Origin: HXMU1420-2 sp017643305
GTDB lineage: Bacteria > Pseudomonadota > Alphaproteobacteria > Rhodobacterales > Rhodobacteraceae
Assembly: GCA_965217135.1 (NCBI GenBank)
Contig: OZ244249.1
Location: forward strand, 2,418,001-2,482,000
Direction: 5' to 3'
Length of the DNA stretch: 64,000 nt
The position numbers and the translations under genes are program-made. Shown piece after piece: positions 8,596-17,019 of the stretch (its first letter is position 1; the number at the start of each line of letters is the position of its first letter). The notes under the pieces were generated by a model. The model saw nothing but the letters and a program-made list of their open reading frames with translations. It searched no databases and had not been told where the DNA came from.

Positions 8596-10188
8596 TCAGT
8601 CGCTGATCTTCGGGGTTACGCGGATCAGCGTCGGTTGCGGGGCGCCAAACGCATCGGACACGGCCTGTTGCATCTGCCCCAGCGTAGCCGGTTCGGCGTA
8701 ACCAGCCCCATAGGCCCGGGCGAGCAGCCCGAAATCGGGGTTCTGCGCGATCACCGCGTTCGGCGCGATCTGGGCGGAGGTCATGGAGGCCTCAATCGCG
8801 CCAAGTTTGCCGTTATCCCACAGGAAGATCGGCAAGCTCAGGCCCAGTTCCACCGCTGTGCCGAGTTCATTGCAGGTGTATTGAAAGCCGTAGTCGCCCG
8901 CGATGGCCAGCGTGGGCTGGGCGCGCCGGGCGACCGCGCCGCCGATGGCAGCGGGCAGCGCGTAGCCCAGCGTGCCGAAGCCATAGGGGTGGTGCCAGTG
9001 ACCGGGCCGGGACATGTCCCAGATTTCTTTCGAGGCATAGGCGAATTGGGTCATGTCGGAAAAGACCATGGTGTCCGCTGGCAAGCAGGCGCGCAGCGCG
9101 TCTGCAACCCGGGCGACGCCGGGAAACTCGGCCTCCACCTCTGCACGCGCTTTTCTGCGGAAACCTGCGACCTCTTCTGCAGTCCAGCCGCTCACCTCTT
9201 TTGAGGACGGGTGCGCCGCCAACGCGCGTAGAAATGCGTCGGCATCGGCGCGAATTCGGATGTCGGCCAGCTGGCCATCGGTCAGGACGCACGGATCGAC
9301 ATCAACCCTAACCAGTTCGCAATCAAACCCGAGATGTTTGCGCCAGAGGTCGACCTCGGCCAGTTCGGTGCCTACGGCGATGACCAGGTCCGCAGAGGCG
9401 AAGATGCCCGCACTTTCGGGTCGCGCGAGATAGCTGCCGAAGTACAGATGGTCTTCTGGATCAACTGTACCGCGCCCGGCATAGGTAACAAAGGAGGCGG
9501 CGGCGAATTTCTCGGGCACATAGCGCGAGACAGGCGCGTCGCGTTCCATAGCTACCCCCCCGCCGAACACAAAGAGCGGACGGTTAGCGCGTTCCAAAAG
9601 GCGCGCGACCTGCTCCACCGCATCGGTCGGGCAGGTGAGAGTCGGATGAGTTTCCCCGGCCGGAGGAAACGTCGGCGCGGCCGCCGTCAGCGTGGCGATC
9701 GGCACCTGCATATGGCGCGGAGCGCGGCGCTGGCCGGGCCCAAATTCCTCTAGCGCGCGATCGATTAACCGGTAAGCAGCGTCTGCCGTCCGCGCCTCTT
9801 CCGACCAGGCAGCAACGGTGGCCCCTGCCCCACGCTGATCGCTCATCTGGTGCAGCTGGCCTTTGCGTGCAGCGGTTTCGTCGAGGCAGGAGGAAATCAC
9901 CAGCATCGGCACACTATCCGATGCCGCCTGCCCCATTGGCGTCAGGATATTGGTCAGCCCCGGTCCGGTGATGACATAACATACGCCTGGTCGCCCGGTG
10001 GCCCGCGCATAGCCGTCTGCCATGAACCCAGCGCCTTGTTCGTGACGTGCCAGGACATGGGTCAGACCCGCCTCTTCGATCCCTCGGTACATTTCCTGAT
10101 TGTGCACGCCAGGAATACCAAAGATCACATCGACCCCGCGATCTTTCAACATGTGGGAAATTTGCGCGCCAAGCGGGCGTTCAGTCAT
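8596..10188 (-). CDS. Thiamine-diphosphate enzyme of the acetolactate synthase / guanidino-oxopentanoate decarboxylase type
   Basis: The start at 10188 (MTERPLGAQISHMLKDRG) gives 530 residues, normal for the family, and lies 2 nt after the trkH stop; the longer frame from 10278 overlaps trkH. The N-terminal ThDP domain holds the catalytic Glu in LARHEQGAGFMADGYARA. The C-terminal cofactor motif reads AGDYGFQYTCNELGTAVELG followed by WDNGKLG, close to GDx...NN but with Tyr and Asp substitutions. Family members decarboxylate or condense 2-oxoacids. The closest functional type I can suggest is 5-guanidino-2-oxopentanoate decarboxylase, but the substrate is not proven here. Confidence 0.85.
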   Translation of the reverse strand: MTERPLGAQISHMLKDRGVDVIFGIPGVHNQEMYRGIEEAGLTHVLARHEQGAGFMADGYARATGRPGVCYVITGPGLTNILTPMGQAASDSVPMLVISSCLDETAARKGQLHQMSDQRGAGATVAAWSEEARTADAAYRLIDRALEEFGPGQRRAPRHMQVPIATLTAAAPTFPPAGETHPTLTCPTDAVEQVARLLERANRPLFVFGGGVAMERDAPVSRYVPEKFAAASFVTYAGRGTVDPEDHLYFGSYLARPESAGIFASADLVIAVGTELAEVDLWRKHLGFDCELVRVDVDPCVLTDGQLADIRIRADADAFLRALAAHPSSKEVSGWTAEEVAGFRRKARAEVEAEFPGVARVADALRACLPADTMVFSDMTQFAYASKEIWDMSRPGHWHHPYGFGTLGYALPAAIGGAVARRAQPTLAIAGDYGFQYTCNELGTAVELGLSLPIFLWDNGKLGAIEASMTSAQIAPNAVIAQNPDFGLLARAYGAGYAEPATLGQMQQAVSDAFGAPQPTLIRVTPKISD

Positions 10189-10190
10189 GA

Positions 10191-11639
10191 TCAGGCTCTC
10201 CAGAAACGGATCGTGAAAATGGCATAGACAGCCAGCAATTCCAGCCGGCCAATCAGCATCGCGGCAATCAGCAGCCATTTGGCAGTGTCGTTGAGGCCCG
10301 CATAGTTGCCTGCGGGGCCGATCTGATCGCCCAGCCCCGGCCCGATATTGGCCAACGCGGCGGCAGCGCCAGAAATGGACGTGGTGAAATCGAGCCCGGT
10401 CATTCCAAGCGCAACGGCGAGAAGCCCCATAGTCACCACAAAGAAAACGAAGAAAGAGATTACCGAGCTCAGCACATCGCCCTGCACGCGGCGACCGTCA
10501 TAGCGTGGGAAAAACACACCGTGGGGCGAACGGATACGCTGGACCTGCATGCGGATGGCGGCGATCAGGATCTGGTAGCGGAAGATTTTAACCGAACAGG
10601 TCGTTGATCCCGCGCAGCCGCCAATCAGCCCGATGAAGAAGAAGATTGCCACCATCAGTGAGCCCCAAAGCATGTAATCCGCACTGGCATAGCCAGTGCC
10701 AGAGATGATGGACGTTACGTTGAACAGCGACTCACGGAAGGCGCGTTCCAGCGGGTAGCCTTGTTGGGTGGCCAACACCACTGTGGCCCCCAGCACCAGC
10801 GCAACAATGCAATAGAGGAACCCGCGCACCTGGGCGTCCTGCAGCAGGCTCCAGGAGTTGCCATGGATCAGCTGGACAAAGCGTACGAAAGGCAACGCGG
10901 CGAGGATCATGAATACCACGGCCAGGTATTCGGCCGGGCCGGAAAATGCGCCAAAGGATGCATCATAGGTCGAAAACCCGCCTGTGGACACGGTTGTCAG
11001 CGCATGCACGGTGGCATCGAAAACATCCATCCCCACGGCCATATAGCTGAGCGCGCAGGCCATGGTCAGCGCCACGTAGATCACCGAGATCTGGCGCGAA
11101 ATTTCCGTGGCGCGTGGCAGGATTTTACCAAAAGTATCAAATCCTTCAGAGCGGAAGATCTGCATGCCACCAACGCGCAATTCGGGGAGGAAAACCATGG
11201 CCACAACAATAATGCCGATGCCACCCAGCCATTGCAGGATCCCGCGCCACAGCAGGATGCCGGCAGGCCGGGTTTCCAACTCTGTGACGACTGTGGCGCC
11301 AGTGGTGGTCAGGCCCGACATGGCCTCAAAAAACGCGTCCACATAGCGCAGGTCAGTTTCACCCAGCACAAAAGGCAGCGCGCCAAAAACCGGCAGGGCC
11401 AGCCAGACACCGGAGGTCAAAAGAAAGGTCTGCTGGATCGACAGCCGTTCGGGTACAGCGTTCTGGCAACTTAGTGCCATCAGGCCGCCAATCAGCGTTG
11501 TTACAATTGCGCTTTCGGCAAAGGCGCTCCAATGCCCCTGGCCTTCGGCCAGGTCGACAAGCATGGGCACCAGCATGGTGACACCCAGAGCTGCAACAAG
11601 CAGGCCGATAACATATCCGATAGGGCGCGGGTCCAGCAT
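10191..11639 (-). CDS. trkH: TrkH-family potassium uptake protein
   Basis: The ATG at 11639 (MLDPRPIGYVIGLLVAALG) gives 482 residues, the standard TrkH length; 12 extra codons upstream are unlikely. The inner-membrane protein has pore-loop segments such as SGLTTTGATV near residue 115 and TVSTGGFSTYDASFG near 225, each with the Gly used in the K+ selectivity filter, and SIISGTGYASADY in a later loop. TrkH imports K+ with the cytoplasmic NAD-binding TrkA, which is not in this window. It ends 2 nt before the ThDP enzyme gene, so the two are probably co-translated. Confidence 0.93.
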   Translation of the reverse strand: MLDPRPIGYVIGLLVAALGVTMLVPMLVDLAEGQGHWSAFAESAIVTTLIGGLMALSCQNAVPERLSIQQTFLLTSGVWLALPVFGALPFVLGETDLRYVDAFFEAMSGLTTTGATVVTELETRPAGILLWRGILQWLGGIGIIVVAMVFLPELRVGGMQIFRSEGFDTFGKILPRATEISRQISVIYVALTMACALSYMAVGMDVFDATVHALTTVSTGGFSTYDASFGAFSGPAEYLAVVFMILAALPFVRFVQLIHGNSWSLLQDAQVRGFLYCIVALVLGATVVLATQQGYPLERAFRESLFNVTSIISGTGYASADYMLWGSLMVAIFFFIGLIGGCAGSTTCSVKIFRYQILIAAIRMQVQRIRSPHGVFFPRYDGRRVQGDVLSSVISFFVFFVVTMGLLAVALGMTGLDFTTSISGAAAALANIGPGLGDQIGPAGNYAGLNDTAKWLLIAAMLIGRLELLAVYAIFTIRFWRA

Positions 11640-11787
11640 GGGGCGAGCGTTGGCGCGAGCGATGGCGCAAGTCAAGCCGCCGCGCGCATCTGTCCCGGTT
11701 TGTTTCCATCGGGATCGGAGCAGGCTTTGGACCTTTCACGCTGGGATACGGGGTGATCCCCTTGTCTTTCTCTGTTGGTCGGAACGG

Positions 11788-12657
11788 TCAGGCGCCGGGG
11801 ACCCAGCGCGGCATGGGGATACCGCAGGCATAGGCCGTGGGAAGGGTTGCGCAGGCAAGATAGCCACCTGATTGGGCATCGGCCTTGGAAGTCAGGGCGA
11901 TACTACGGCCATCCGGGCCGCCAAAGCCGATCTTGGTGGGGAACTGCACAGGGGCCTTGTGGCGATGGGCCAGCGTACCATCCGCAGAAAAGACATAGAT
12001 TTCGCACCCGTCCACAGCGGCGATCCAGTAGTTTCCATCTGCATCCATCGCCGCACCGTCCGGACGACCAGGTAGATCGGTGGTTTTGGCAAAAACCGTG
12101 GCCGCACCCAATGCGCTGGTGGTCAGGTCCAGCGGGGCGATCCAGATGGTCTGGACATCTGGGTAGCTGTCGGACCAGAAAAGGCGGCCACCTGCAGTGT
12201 CATGTGCGAGACCGTTGGGAATGGTCAGCCCGTCTGAAACCATGTGCAGGTTCAGACCCGGTCCGACGCAATGCAGCCGCCCCCGGCCGGGTTCCGCCGC
12301 CTTGTGCATGGTCGATGCCCAGAGCCGCCCGGTCGCATCCACCGTGGCGTCGTTGAACCGGCAGCCGGGATCGTCAAAGGCAACCATCCGGTCAAACCGC
12401 GCCCAGCGAGGATCGAAGGCATAGATGCCCGTTTCCATACCTGCCGCAGGTCCCTGATCAGTCAAAACGATGAACCCTGTCTCTTCCGGGGTGTCCCAGG
12501 TTTCAACCTCATCGCTTTCACCGGGCCTGCGCAGGATCTGGCGGCCGGGGATGTCGACCCACCACCAGTCCCCTGTCTCTGCATCCCAGACTGGACTTTC
12601 TGCCAGCATGCTGCGACCCGAAGGCTGTACCCGCATTTCAAATTCAATCTGAGCCAT
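11788..12657 (-). CDS. SMP-30/gluconolactonase family hydrolase
   Basis: The 289-residue beta-propeller protein starts MAQIEFEMRVQPSGRSMLAESPVWD. The ESPVWD glutamate, CRFNDATVDATGRLWASTM, IPNGLAHD and WSDSY segments match the divalent-metal site of SMP-30 and gluconolactonase enzymes. These cytoplasmic enzymes hydrolyse sugar lactones to aldonic acids. A purine-rich AAGGAAAGGAAGG ribosome-binding region precedes the ATG. It is divergent from the metallo-beta-lactamase gene next door. The sugar substrate cannot be told from sequence. Confidence 0.9.
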   Translation of the reverse strand: MAQIEFEMRVQPSGRSMLAESPVWDAETGDWWWVDIPGRQILRRPGESDEVETWDTPEETGFIVLTDQGPAAGMETGIYAFDPRWARFDRMVAFDDPGCRFNDATVDATGRLWASTMHKAAEPGRGRLHCVGPGLNLHMVSDGLTIPNGLAHDTAGGRLFWSDSYPDVQTIWIAPLDLTTSALGAATVFAKTTDLPGRPDGAAMDADGNYWIAAVDGCEIYVFSADGTLAHRHKAPVQFPTKIGFGGPDGRSIALTSKADAQSGGYLACATLPTAYACGIPMPRWVPGA

Positions 12658-12786
12658 AAGCCTTCCTTTCCTTTCCGGCTTTACGGCCGACCTGGACTAT
12701 CAGGCGGTGTCTGCGCCAAGACAATTGTTTTTCTCTACACGCTGGCACAGGCTGGGGACAAAGTGGGCCAACGGAAAGTGAACGCC

Positions 12787-13587
12787 ATGTTGTGGAAAGT
12801 CTACGCCCTGAAATACGCGGATCGGAACACGCGGGTGCGTGGCGACAGCTTCATCTTTGATGATCACCCCGCAGCACCCCACGGTATGGATTATTTTGTC
12901 TGGCTTCTGGAGAGCGGCGACTGGCGGATCGTGGTCGACACTGGCTATGAAGCGCCCGAAGCCGACCGCCGCGACCGCCCGATCCTGCGCGACCCAGCCA
13001 GCGCGCTCGCAGCGCTTGGCGTGCAGGCCGAAACCGTCGATACAGTTATCATTACACATCTGCATTACGATCACGCAGGCGGGCTGCACCGGTTTCCGAA
13101 CGCGACCTTCCACCTGCAAGCGGCGGAGATGGCCTTTGCCACCGGCCCCTGCATGTGCCACCCGACATTACGGATGCCCTATACCGCCGACCACGTTTGC
13201 CAGATGGTGCAGCGTGTCTATTCCGGCCGTGTGGTGTTTCACGACGGTGTGGGCATGGTCGCGCCGGGCGTGCGGGTGCATTGCGTTGGTGGACATTCGC
13301 GTGGCTTGCAGGTGGTAGAGGTGGAGACAGAACACGGGCCGCTCTGCCTCGCCTCGGACGCGACGCATTATTATGAGAACTTCCTGAACGGCAAACCCTT
13401 CCCCATCGTGGCAGATCTTCAAGGCATGCTGGATGGGTTCACCACGCTAAGGCGGCTGGCTGGCGGGTCTGCCGACCGGGTCATTCCGGGGCATGACCCA
13501 CTGGTGACGGAGTATTTTCCGCGGTTGGACAATGTCGATTTTGCCTGGCGGCTTGATGTCGGTCCCAACGGCACTGTGACCGGTTAG
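12787..13587 (+). CDS. Metallo-beta-lactamase-fold lactonase (N-acyl homoserine lactonase-like)
   Basis: I start at the ATG at 12787 (MLWKVYALKYADR, 266 residues); the much longer open frame upstream runs over the neighbouring gene's antisense. VIITHLHYDHAGG near residue 87 is the zinc-binding HxHxDH motif, and later metal ligands fit CVGGHSRG, ASDATHYYEN and IPGHDP. Length and layout match AttM/AhlD-type lactonases, which open acyl-homoserine lactones or other small lactones. No signal peptide is seen. It overlaps the following convergent gene by 4 bp tail to tail. Quorum quenching is possible but unproven. Confidence 0.85.
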   Translation: MLWKVYALKYADRNTRVRGDSFIFDDHPAAPHGMDYFVWLLESGDWRIVVDTGYEAPEADRRDRPILRDPASALAALGVQAETVDTVIITHLHYDHAGGLHRFPNATFHLQAAEMAFATGPCMCHPTLRMPYTADHVCQMVQRVYSGRVVFHDGVGMVAPGVRVHCVGGHSRGLQVVEVETEHGPLCLASDATHYYENFLNGKPFPIVADLQGMLDGFTTLRRLAGGSADRVIPGHDPLVTEYFPRLDNVDFAWRLDVGPNGTVTG

Positions 13588-14672
13588 GCAGGCGCAAGCA
13601 GCGCCAGAACCTCCCACGTGACGGCCTTGGTGCCCATGTCGCCGCCAAATTCCATTGGACGCAGGCGATTTTGCGCAAAACCATCCTCCACCGCCTGCTC
13701 AATGGCCTGCGCCGCGTCGCTATAACCCGCCTGCCCCGATTTTTCAGCCAGGTAGTCTAGCATCAGGGCCCCGGACAAGACCGCCGCCAGCGGGTTCGCC
13801 TTGTCCTGCCCCATGATGTCAGGGGCCGAGCCGTGGGCGGGCTGGAACAGCCCGTGGTCGTCACCGATCTCGCCGCAGGCAGCCATGCCCATGCCGCCCA
13901 CCAGCCCCCCGGCCAGATCGCTGAGGATGTCGCCGAACATGTTTTCCATGACCATCACGTAATAGTCCCACGGGTTGCGGATCAGATTCAGCGCCTGCGC
14001 GTACACGTAATTATAGCTGGTACCCACATCCGGGTAGAGCGGTGCGACCTCATCAAAGATGCGTCGGAAAAACGCCATGGAGGCAAATACATTGGCCTTA
14101 TCCACGCAGGTTAGCCGCCCGGGACGGCCCCGCGCCTTGCGGCGGCGGGCCAGTCGGAACCCAAAATGATGCAGCTTTTCGGTGGTGGCGCGGGTGATGC
14201 GCAGGGTTTCGCGTACTTCGGTGTCGCCGCGGATGTCCGACCGCCCATGGGCGGCTGCGGAATAGAACAGCCCTTCGGTGGATTCGCGCAGGATGACCAT
14301 GTCGATCCCTGCCGCACGCGGATCGGCCAGCCGTTGGGGCGCGTTGGGGTATGCCTTGACCGGGCGCACGCCTGCATAAAGCTGGAACCGGTCGCGCAAA
14401 CGCAGATGGGGGCTGATCTCGGTCCCGTCTGCATGCCGGACCGACGGCAATCCGATGGCCCCAAGAAAGATCGCGTCGGCCTTCCCTGCCCTGTCTTCGC
14501 CGCCGTCTTCGATGTCACGCCCGGTTTCGCGAAAATACCCAGCCCCAGCATGGATGTCGTTATACTGCAGCGCAGGGCATTTGGCACGGGCCACGGCGGC
14601 ATCCACCACCGCGCGGGTCGCATCAGCCACATTGACGCCAATACCATCCCCCCGGATCATTGCGATCTGCAT
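13584..14672 (-). CDS. Isocitrate/isopropylmalate/tartrate dehydrogenase family protein
   Basis: The 362-residue protein begins MQIAMIRGDGIGVNVADATR, the GDGIG turn of beta-decarboxylating dehydrogenases. It has the RESTEGLFYS substrate loop, CVDKANVFAS, VMENMFGDILSDLAGG for Mg2+ binding and HGSAPDIMGQDKANP for NAD binding. It would oxidatively decarboxylate a 2-hydroxyacid such as isopropylmalate, tartrate or a homologue. A strong GGAGG ribosome-binding site sits 7 nt before the ATG. It is not next to leuCD, so a catabolic role is more likely than leucine synthesis. Its 5' region abuts the broken TonB-receptor remnant. Confidence 0.9.
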   Translation of the reverse strand: MQIAMIRGDGIGVNVADATRAVVDAAVARAKCPALQYNDIHAGAGYFRETGRDIEDGGEDRAGKADAIFLGAIGLPSVRHADGTEISPHLRLRDRFQLYAGVRPVKAYPNAPQRLADPRAAGIDMVILRESTEGLFYSAAAHGRSDIRGDTEVRETLRITRATTEKLHHFGFRLARRRKARGRPGRLTCVDKANVFASMAFFRRIFDEVAPLYPDVGTSYNYVYAQALNLIRNPWDYYVMVMENMFGDILSDLAGGLVGGMGMAACGEIGDDHGLFQPAHGSAPDIMGQDKANPLAAVLSGALMLDYLAEKSGQAGYSDAAQAIEQAVEDGFAQNRLRPMEFGGDMGTKAVTWEVLALLAPA

Positions 14673-14698
14673 GGCCTGCCTCCTTCAGGGTCGTGCCC

Positions 14699-14944
14699 AT
14701 GCGGATGCTTGCACGGATCGACAACTGGAAAAATGGCGACCCATTCGGACCAGACCGATCCCCTGGTCAATTCTGGATACTTTCGCCAAATATGTGCCCC
14801 TGCAGATCGAGAACTTGACCATCCGGCTCGACATCCGCAACCTGTTCGACGAAACCTGTTCGACGAAACCTGTGCCGCACGCGGACCGGACGGCACAGGC
14901 ACGCTGGGCGTAGCCGTTGCATTGATGAACCGGGGCGCACGATA
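14699..14944 (+). pseudogene. 3' remnant of a TonB-dependent receptor gene
   Basis: One frame reads LDTFAKYVPLQIENLTIRLD then IRNLFDET, typical of the last beta-strands of TonB-dependent outer-membrane receptors. Just after it, the 14-bp unit CCTGTTCGACGAAA occurs twice in tandem (14841-14868), which shifts the frame. Removing one copy restores a frame through NLFDETCAARGPDG to a TAA at 14942-14944. The rest of the receptor (over 500 codons) is absent; the divergent dehydrogenase gene begins at 14672. The fragment sits directly upstream of the exbB-exbD genes that would energise such a receptor. Confidence 0.65.
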
Positions 14945-15010
14945 ACCTTGTTTGCGACGGTCCGGTTCCAAGCCCGGATCGTCCCCGATATACAGCCAGA
15001 GGAACACTGC

Positions 15011-15448
15011 ATGACGTTCTCACCTGCCAAATCCACGCTGCTCGGCGCACTTCTGGGCCTGGCCGCCCTTGGCACCCCGGCGGCGAAGGCCGAAGACACG
15101 CCCGCACCCAGCATTTCGATTGAACTGAGCGCAGCCGAAGATATCGACGGGGCATGTCGGATGAGCTTCCTCGCCACCAATAGCGGCGCTGCGGATGTGG
15201 ACCAGGCGGTGTACGAAGTGGTGCTGTTCGGAGCCAACGGCGGGGTCGCGCAGCTGACCCTGCTGGATTTTCGCGACCTGCCGGCCGGACGGCCGCGCGT
15301 GCGGCAGTTTCAGTTTGCGGGGATGGCCTGCAGGGACATCCCCCGCGTTCTGATCAACGGCGCGGCCACCTGTAGCGGGTTGCCCGAAGGTGGCTGCATT
15401 GACAATCTTCTGCTCAGCACGCGCACCGGAACGGAGCTGATCGGATGA
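15011..15448 (+). CDS. Secreted protein of unknown function in the exb operon
   Basis: The ATG at 15011 follows an AGAGGA ribosome-binding site. The 145-residue product has a signal peptide (about residues 1-27, cut near AKA-ED). Its mature part contains paired cysteines (GACRM, GMACRD, ATCSG, GGCID) suited to two disulfides. It ends in an ATGA overlap with exbB, so it is translated with the energiser and probably works in the periplasm in the same uptake or energy-coupling process. I do not recognise the family by name. Confidence 0.75.
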   Translation: MTFSPAKSTLLGALLGLAALGTPAAKAEDTPAPSISIELSAAEDIDGACRMSFLATNSGAADVDQAVYEVVLFGANGGVAQLTLLDFRDLPAGRPRVRQFQFAGMACRDIPRVLINGAATCSGLPEGGCIDNLLLSTRTGTELIG

Positions 15449-16113
15449 ACGTGATCACCGCGCTGGAAACCCAGCTGCGCAATATCCTCGCATTGGGTGG
15501 CCCTGTTGTCGCCTTGCTGATTCTCATATCCGTACTCACACTGGCGCTGATCCTCTACAAGATCTGGCAATTCCGCATATCAGGCGTGGGCCGCCACAAA
15601 CGGTTGGGTCAGGCCATGGTGGCCTGGGACAAAGGCGATCGGGCCACGGCGCAGACCCGGCTGGAAGATAGCAAAAGCTACCTGGTGCCCGTGGTTCGCA
15701 TGGCCTTTGCCGCCAACAGGCCAGAGGCGATCGACCGCGTTGATGCCGAGGCCGAAGACCGGTTCGCGCGGCTGGAACGCGGGCTCAGCACGCTGGATAC
15801 GGTGGCGCAGCTGGCCCCGCTGCTGGGCCTGTTCGGCACGGTTCTGGGCATGATCGAGGCGTTTCAGAAACTGCAGGCTGCCGGCAATTCCGTGGACCCG
15901 TCATTGCTGGCCGGTGGCATCTGGGTCGCGCTGCTGACCACTGCCGCCGGGCTGGCCGTGGCGATGCCGACCTCGCTTATCCTCAGTTGGTTCGAGGCCC
16001 GCATGCGCCGCGAACGGGTTTTTGCCAACCGGGCCATCCGCACGGTGCTAGCCCCCGGCCATGGTATGGCGCAGACCGACGATGTGGGGACCGCGTTGCA
16101 TCATGGCGCTTGA
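15445..16113 (+). CDS. exbB: ExbB/TolQ-family proton channel subunit
   Basis: The 222-residue inner-membrane protein has three membrane segments, around residues 15-37, 112-135 and 150-175. LDTVAQLAPLLGLFGTVLGM followed by IEAF is the MotA/TolQ/ExbB proton-channel signature. It starts at an ATGA overlap with the preceding gene and overlaps exbD by 11 bp. With ExbD it would use the proton gradient to power a TonB-type transducer. The receptor gene upstream is broken, so the present partner is unclear. Confidence 0.92.
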   Translation: MNVITALETQLRNILALGGPVVALLILISVLTLALILYKIWQFRISGVGRHKRLGQAMVAWDKGDRATAQTRLEDSKSYLVPVVRMAFAANRPEAIDRVDAEAEDRFARLERGLSTLDTVAQLAPLLGLFGTVLGMIEAFQKLQAAGNSVDPSLLAGGIWVALLTTAAGLAVAMPTSLILSWFEARMRRERVFANRAIRTVLAPGHGMAQTDDVGTALHHGA

Positions 16114-16486
16114 AACCAGCCTGAGACGTCGCAAACGGCTGTCGATGACATCGCTCATCGATGTGATCTTTCTGTTGCTGTTGTTCTTCATGCTGACCTC
16201 GACCTTCTCGAAATACGGGGAAATTGAGCTGTCCACCGCCGGACAAGGCAGCAATGCCACGGAGGAAACCCAACCACATTTCCTGTCGCTGAAGGACACA
16301 GGCCTTCTGCTGGACGGTGTGCCGACAGAAATCGACGCGCTGGCCGATGCTCTGGCAGCGGAAGACAGCGAAGACCCGCAGCTTGTGCTGGTCAGCCTGT
16401 CGGAACAGACCACATCACAAACGCTGGTCGATGTCCTGGCAACTTTGCGCGGAATAGGCGGTATTCGGGCCGTGGTACTGCAATGA
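16103..16486 (+). CDS. exbD: ExbD/TolR-family protein (first copy)
   Basis: The 127-residue product opens MALETSLRRRKRLSMTSLID and then has one membrane helix, the standard ExbD layout with the proton-carrying Asp (SLIDVIF) at its start. The rest is a periplasmic domain. The start at 16103 lies inside the exbB end (11-bp overlap); the longer frame from 16061 is not needed. A second exbD follows with an ATGA overlap. Confidence 0.9.
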   Translation: MALETSLRRRKRLSMTSLIDVIFLLLLFFMLTSTFSKYGEIELSTAGQGSNATEETQPHFLSLKDTGLLLDGVPTEIDALADALAAEDSEDPQLVLVSLSEQTTSQTLVDVLATLRGIGGIRAVVLQ

Positions 16487-16875
16487 TCGGGCTTTACCGC
16501 AAAACCAAGGATAGCAAACAACCGACCATTGCGTTGATCAACGTGGTGTTCCTGATGCTGATCTTTTTCATGATCGCGGGCACGCTGGCGCCACCGCTGG
16601 ATAATTCTCTGACGCTGGTCAAAACCTCCGAGCTGGACCCGGTCGACCCACCCGATACGCTGGTGATCCATGCCGATGGGCGGTTGTCCCTGCGCGGTGC
16701 GGACCTAAATTCGGTTGACGCGTTCATGGAGCAGCTGAGCGATGAAGACCGCAGCGCCGTACGCGTGGTGCCAGACCGGGAACTGCCTGCCAAGGTATTG
16801 ATGCGCCATGTGGGTGAAATGCGCGCAGCGGGGGCGGAACGGGTGCTGGTTGTGTCGGAACGGGCCCTGCAATGA
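16483..16875 (+). CDS. exbD: ExbD/TolR-family protein (second copy)
   Basis: This is a second, divergent ExbD of 130 residues. The N-terminal helix starts at TIALINVVFLMLIFFMIAGT. The position of the usual Asp is Asn (ALINVVF), so it may not carry protons itself and may act as a partner to the first ExbD. It begins in an ATGA overlap with the first copy. Its own stop overlaps an ATG (16872) that opens only four sense codons, suggesting a once-present downstream gene. Confidence 0.88.
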   Translation: MIGLYRKTKDSKQPTIALINVVFLMLIFFMIAGTLAPPLDNSLTLVKTSELDPVDPPDTLVIHADGRLSLRGADLNSVDAFMEQLSDEDRSAVRVVPDRELPAKVLMRHVGEMRAAGAERVLVVSERALQ

Positions 16876-17019
16876 TCGCGGCCTGACGCAATGCTGATGT
16901 CGCCGAACATCAGCGGCAATGGCCGCCTGATCGGAATGCGCCTGGCGCGCGGCTCCGTTTTCGACGCCCCGGCAGCCAAGTCGGTCCCCGTTTCCATAAC
17001 CATCTGGGGCGGCGGTTAA
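16872..17019 (+). pseudogene. Remnant of a third coupled gene, possibly tonB
   Basis: An ATG overlapping the exbD stop (ATGA) opens MIAA and then hits TGA at 16884-16886. Downstream, a short frame ending MRLARGSVFDAPAAKSVPVS and ITIWGGG-stop (to 17019) looks like the C-terminal tail of a gene. The coupled start and its place after two exbD genes make a decayed tonB the natural guess, but the tail is too short for a firm family call. Confidence 0.35.

Noticed and set aside
12244..12786. N-terminal extension of the metallo-beta-lactamase gene
   Set aside because: It runs antisense through the SMP-30 gene; the ATG at 12787 begins at the natural fold start.
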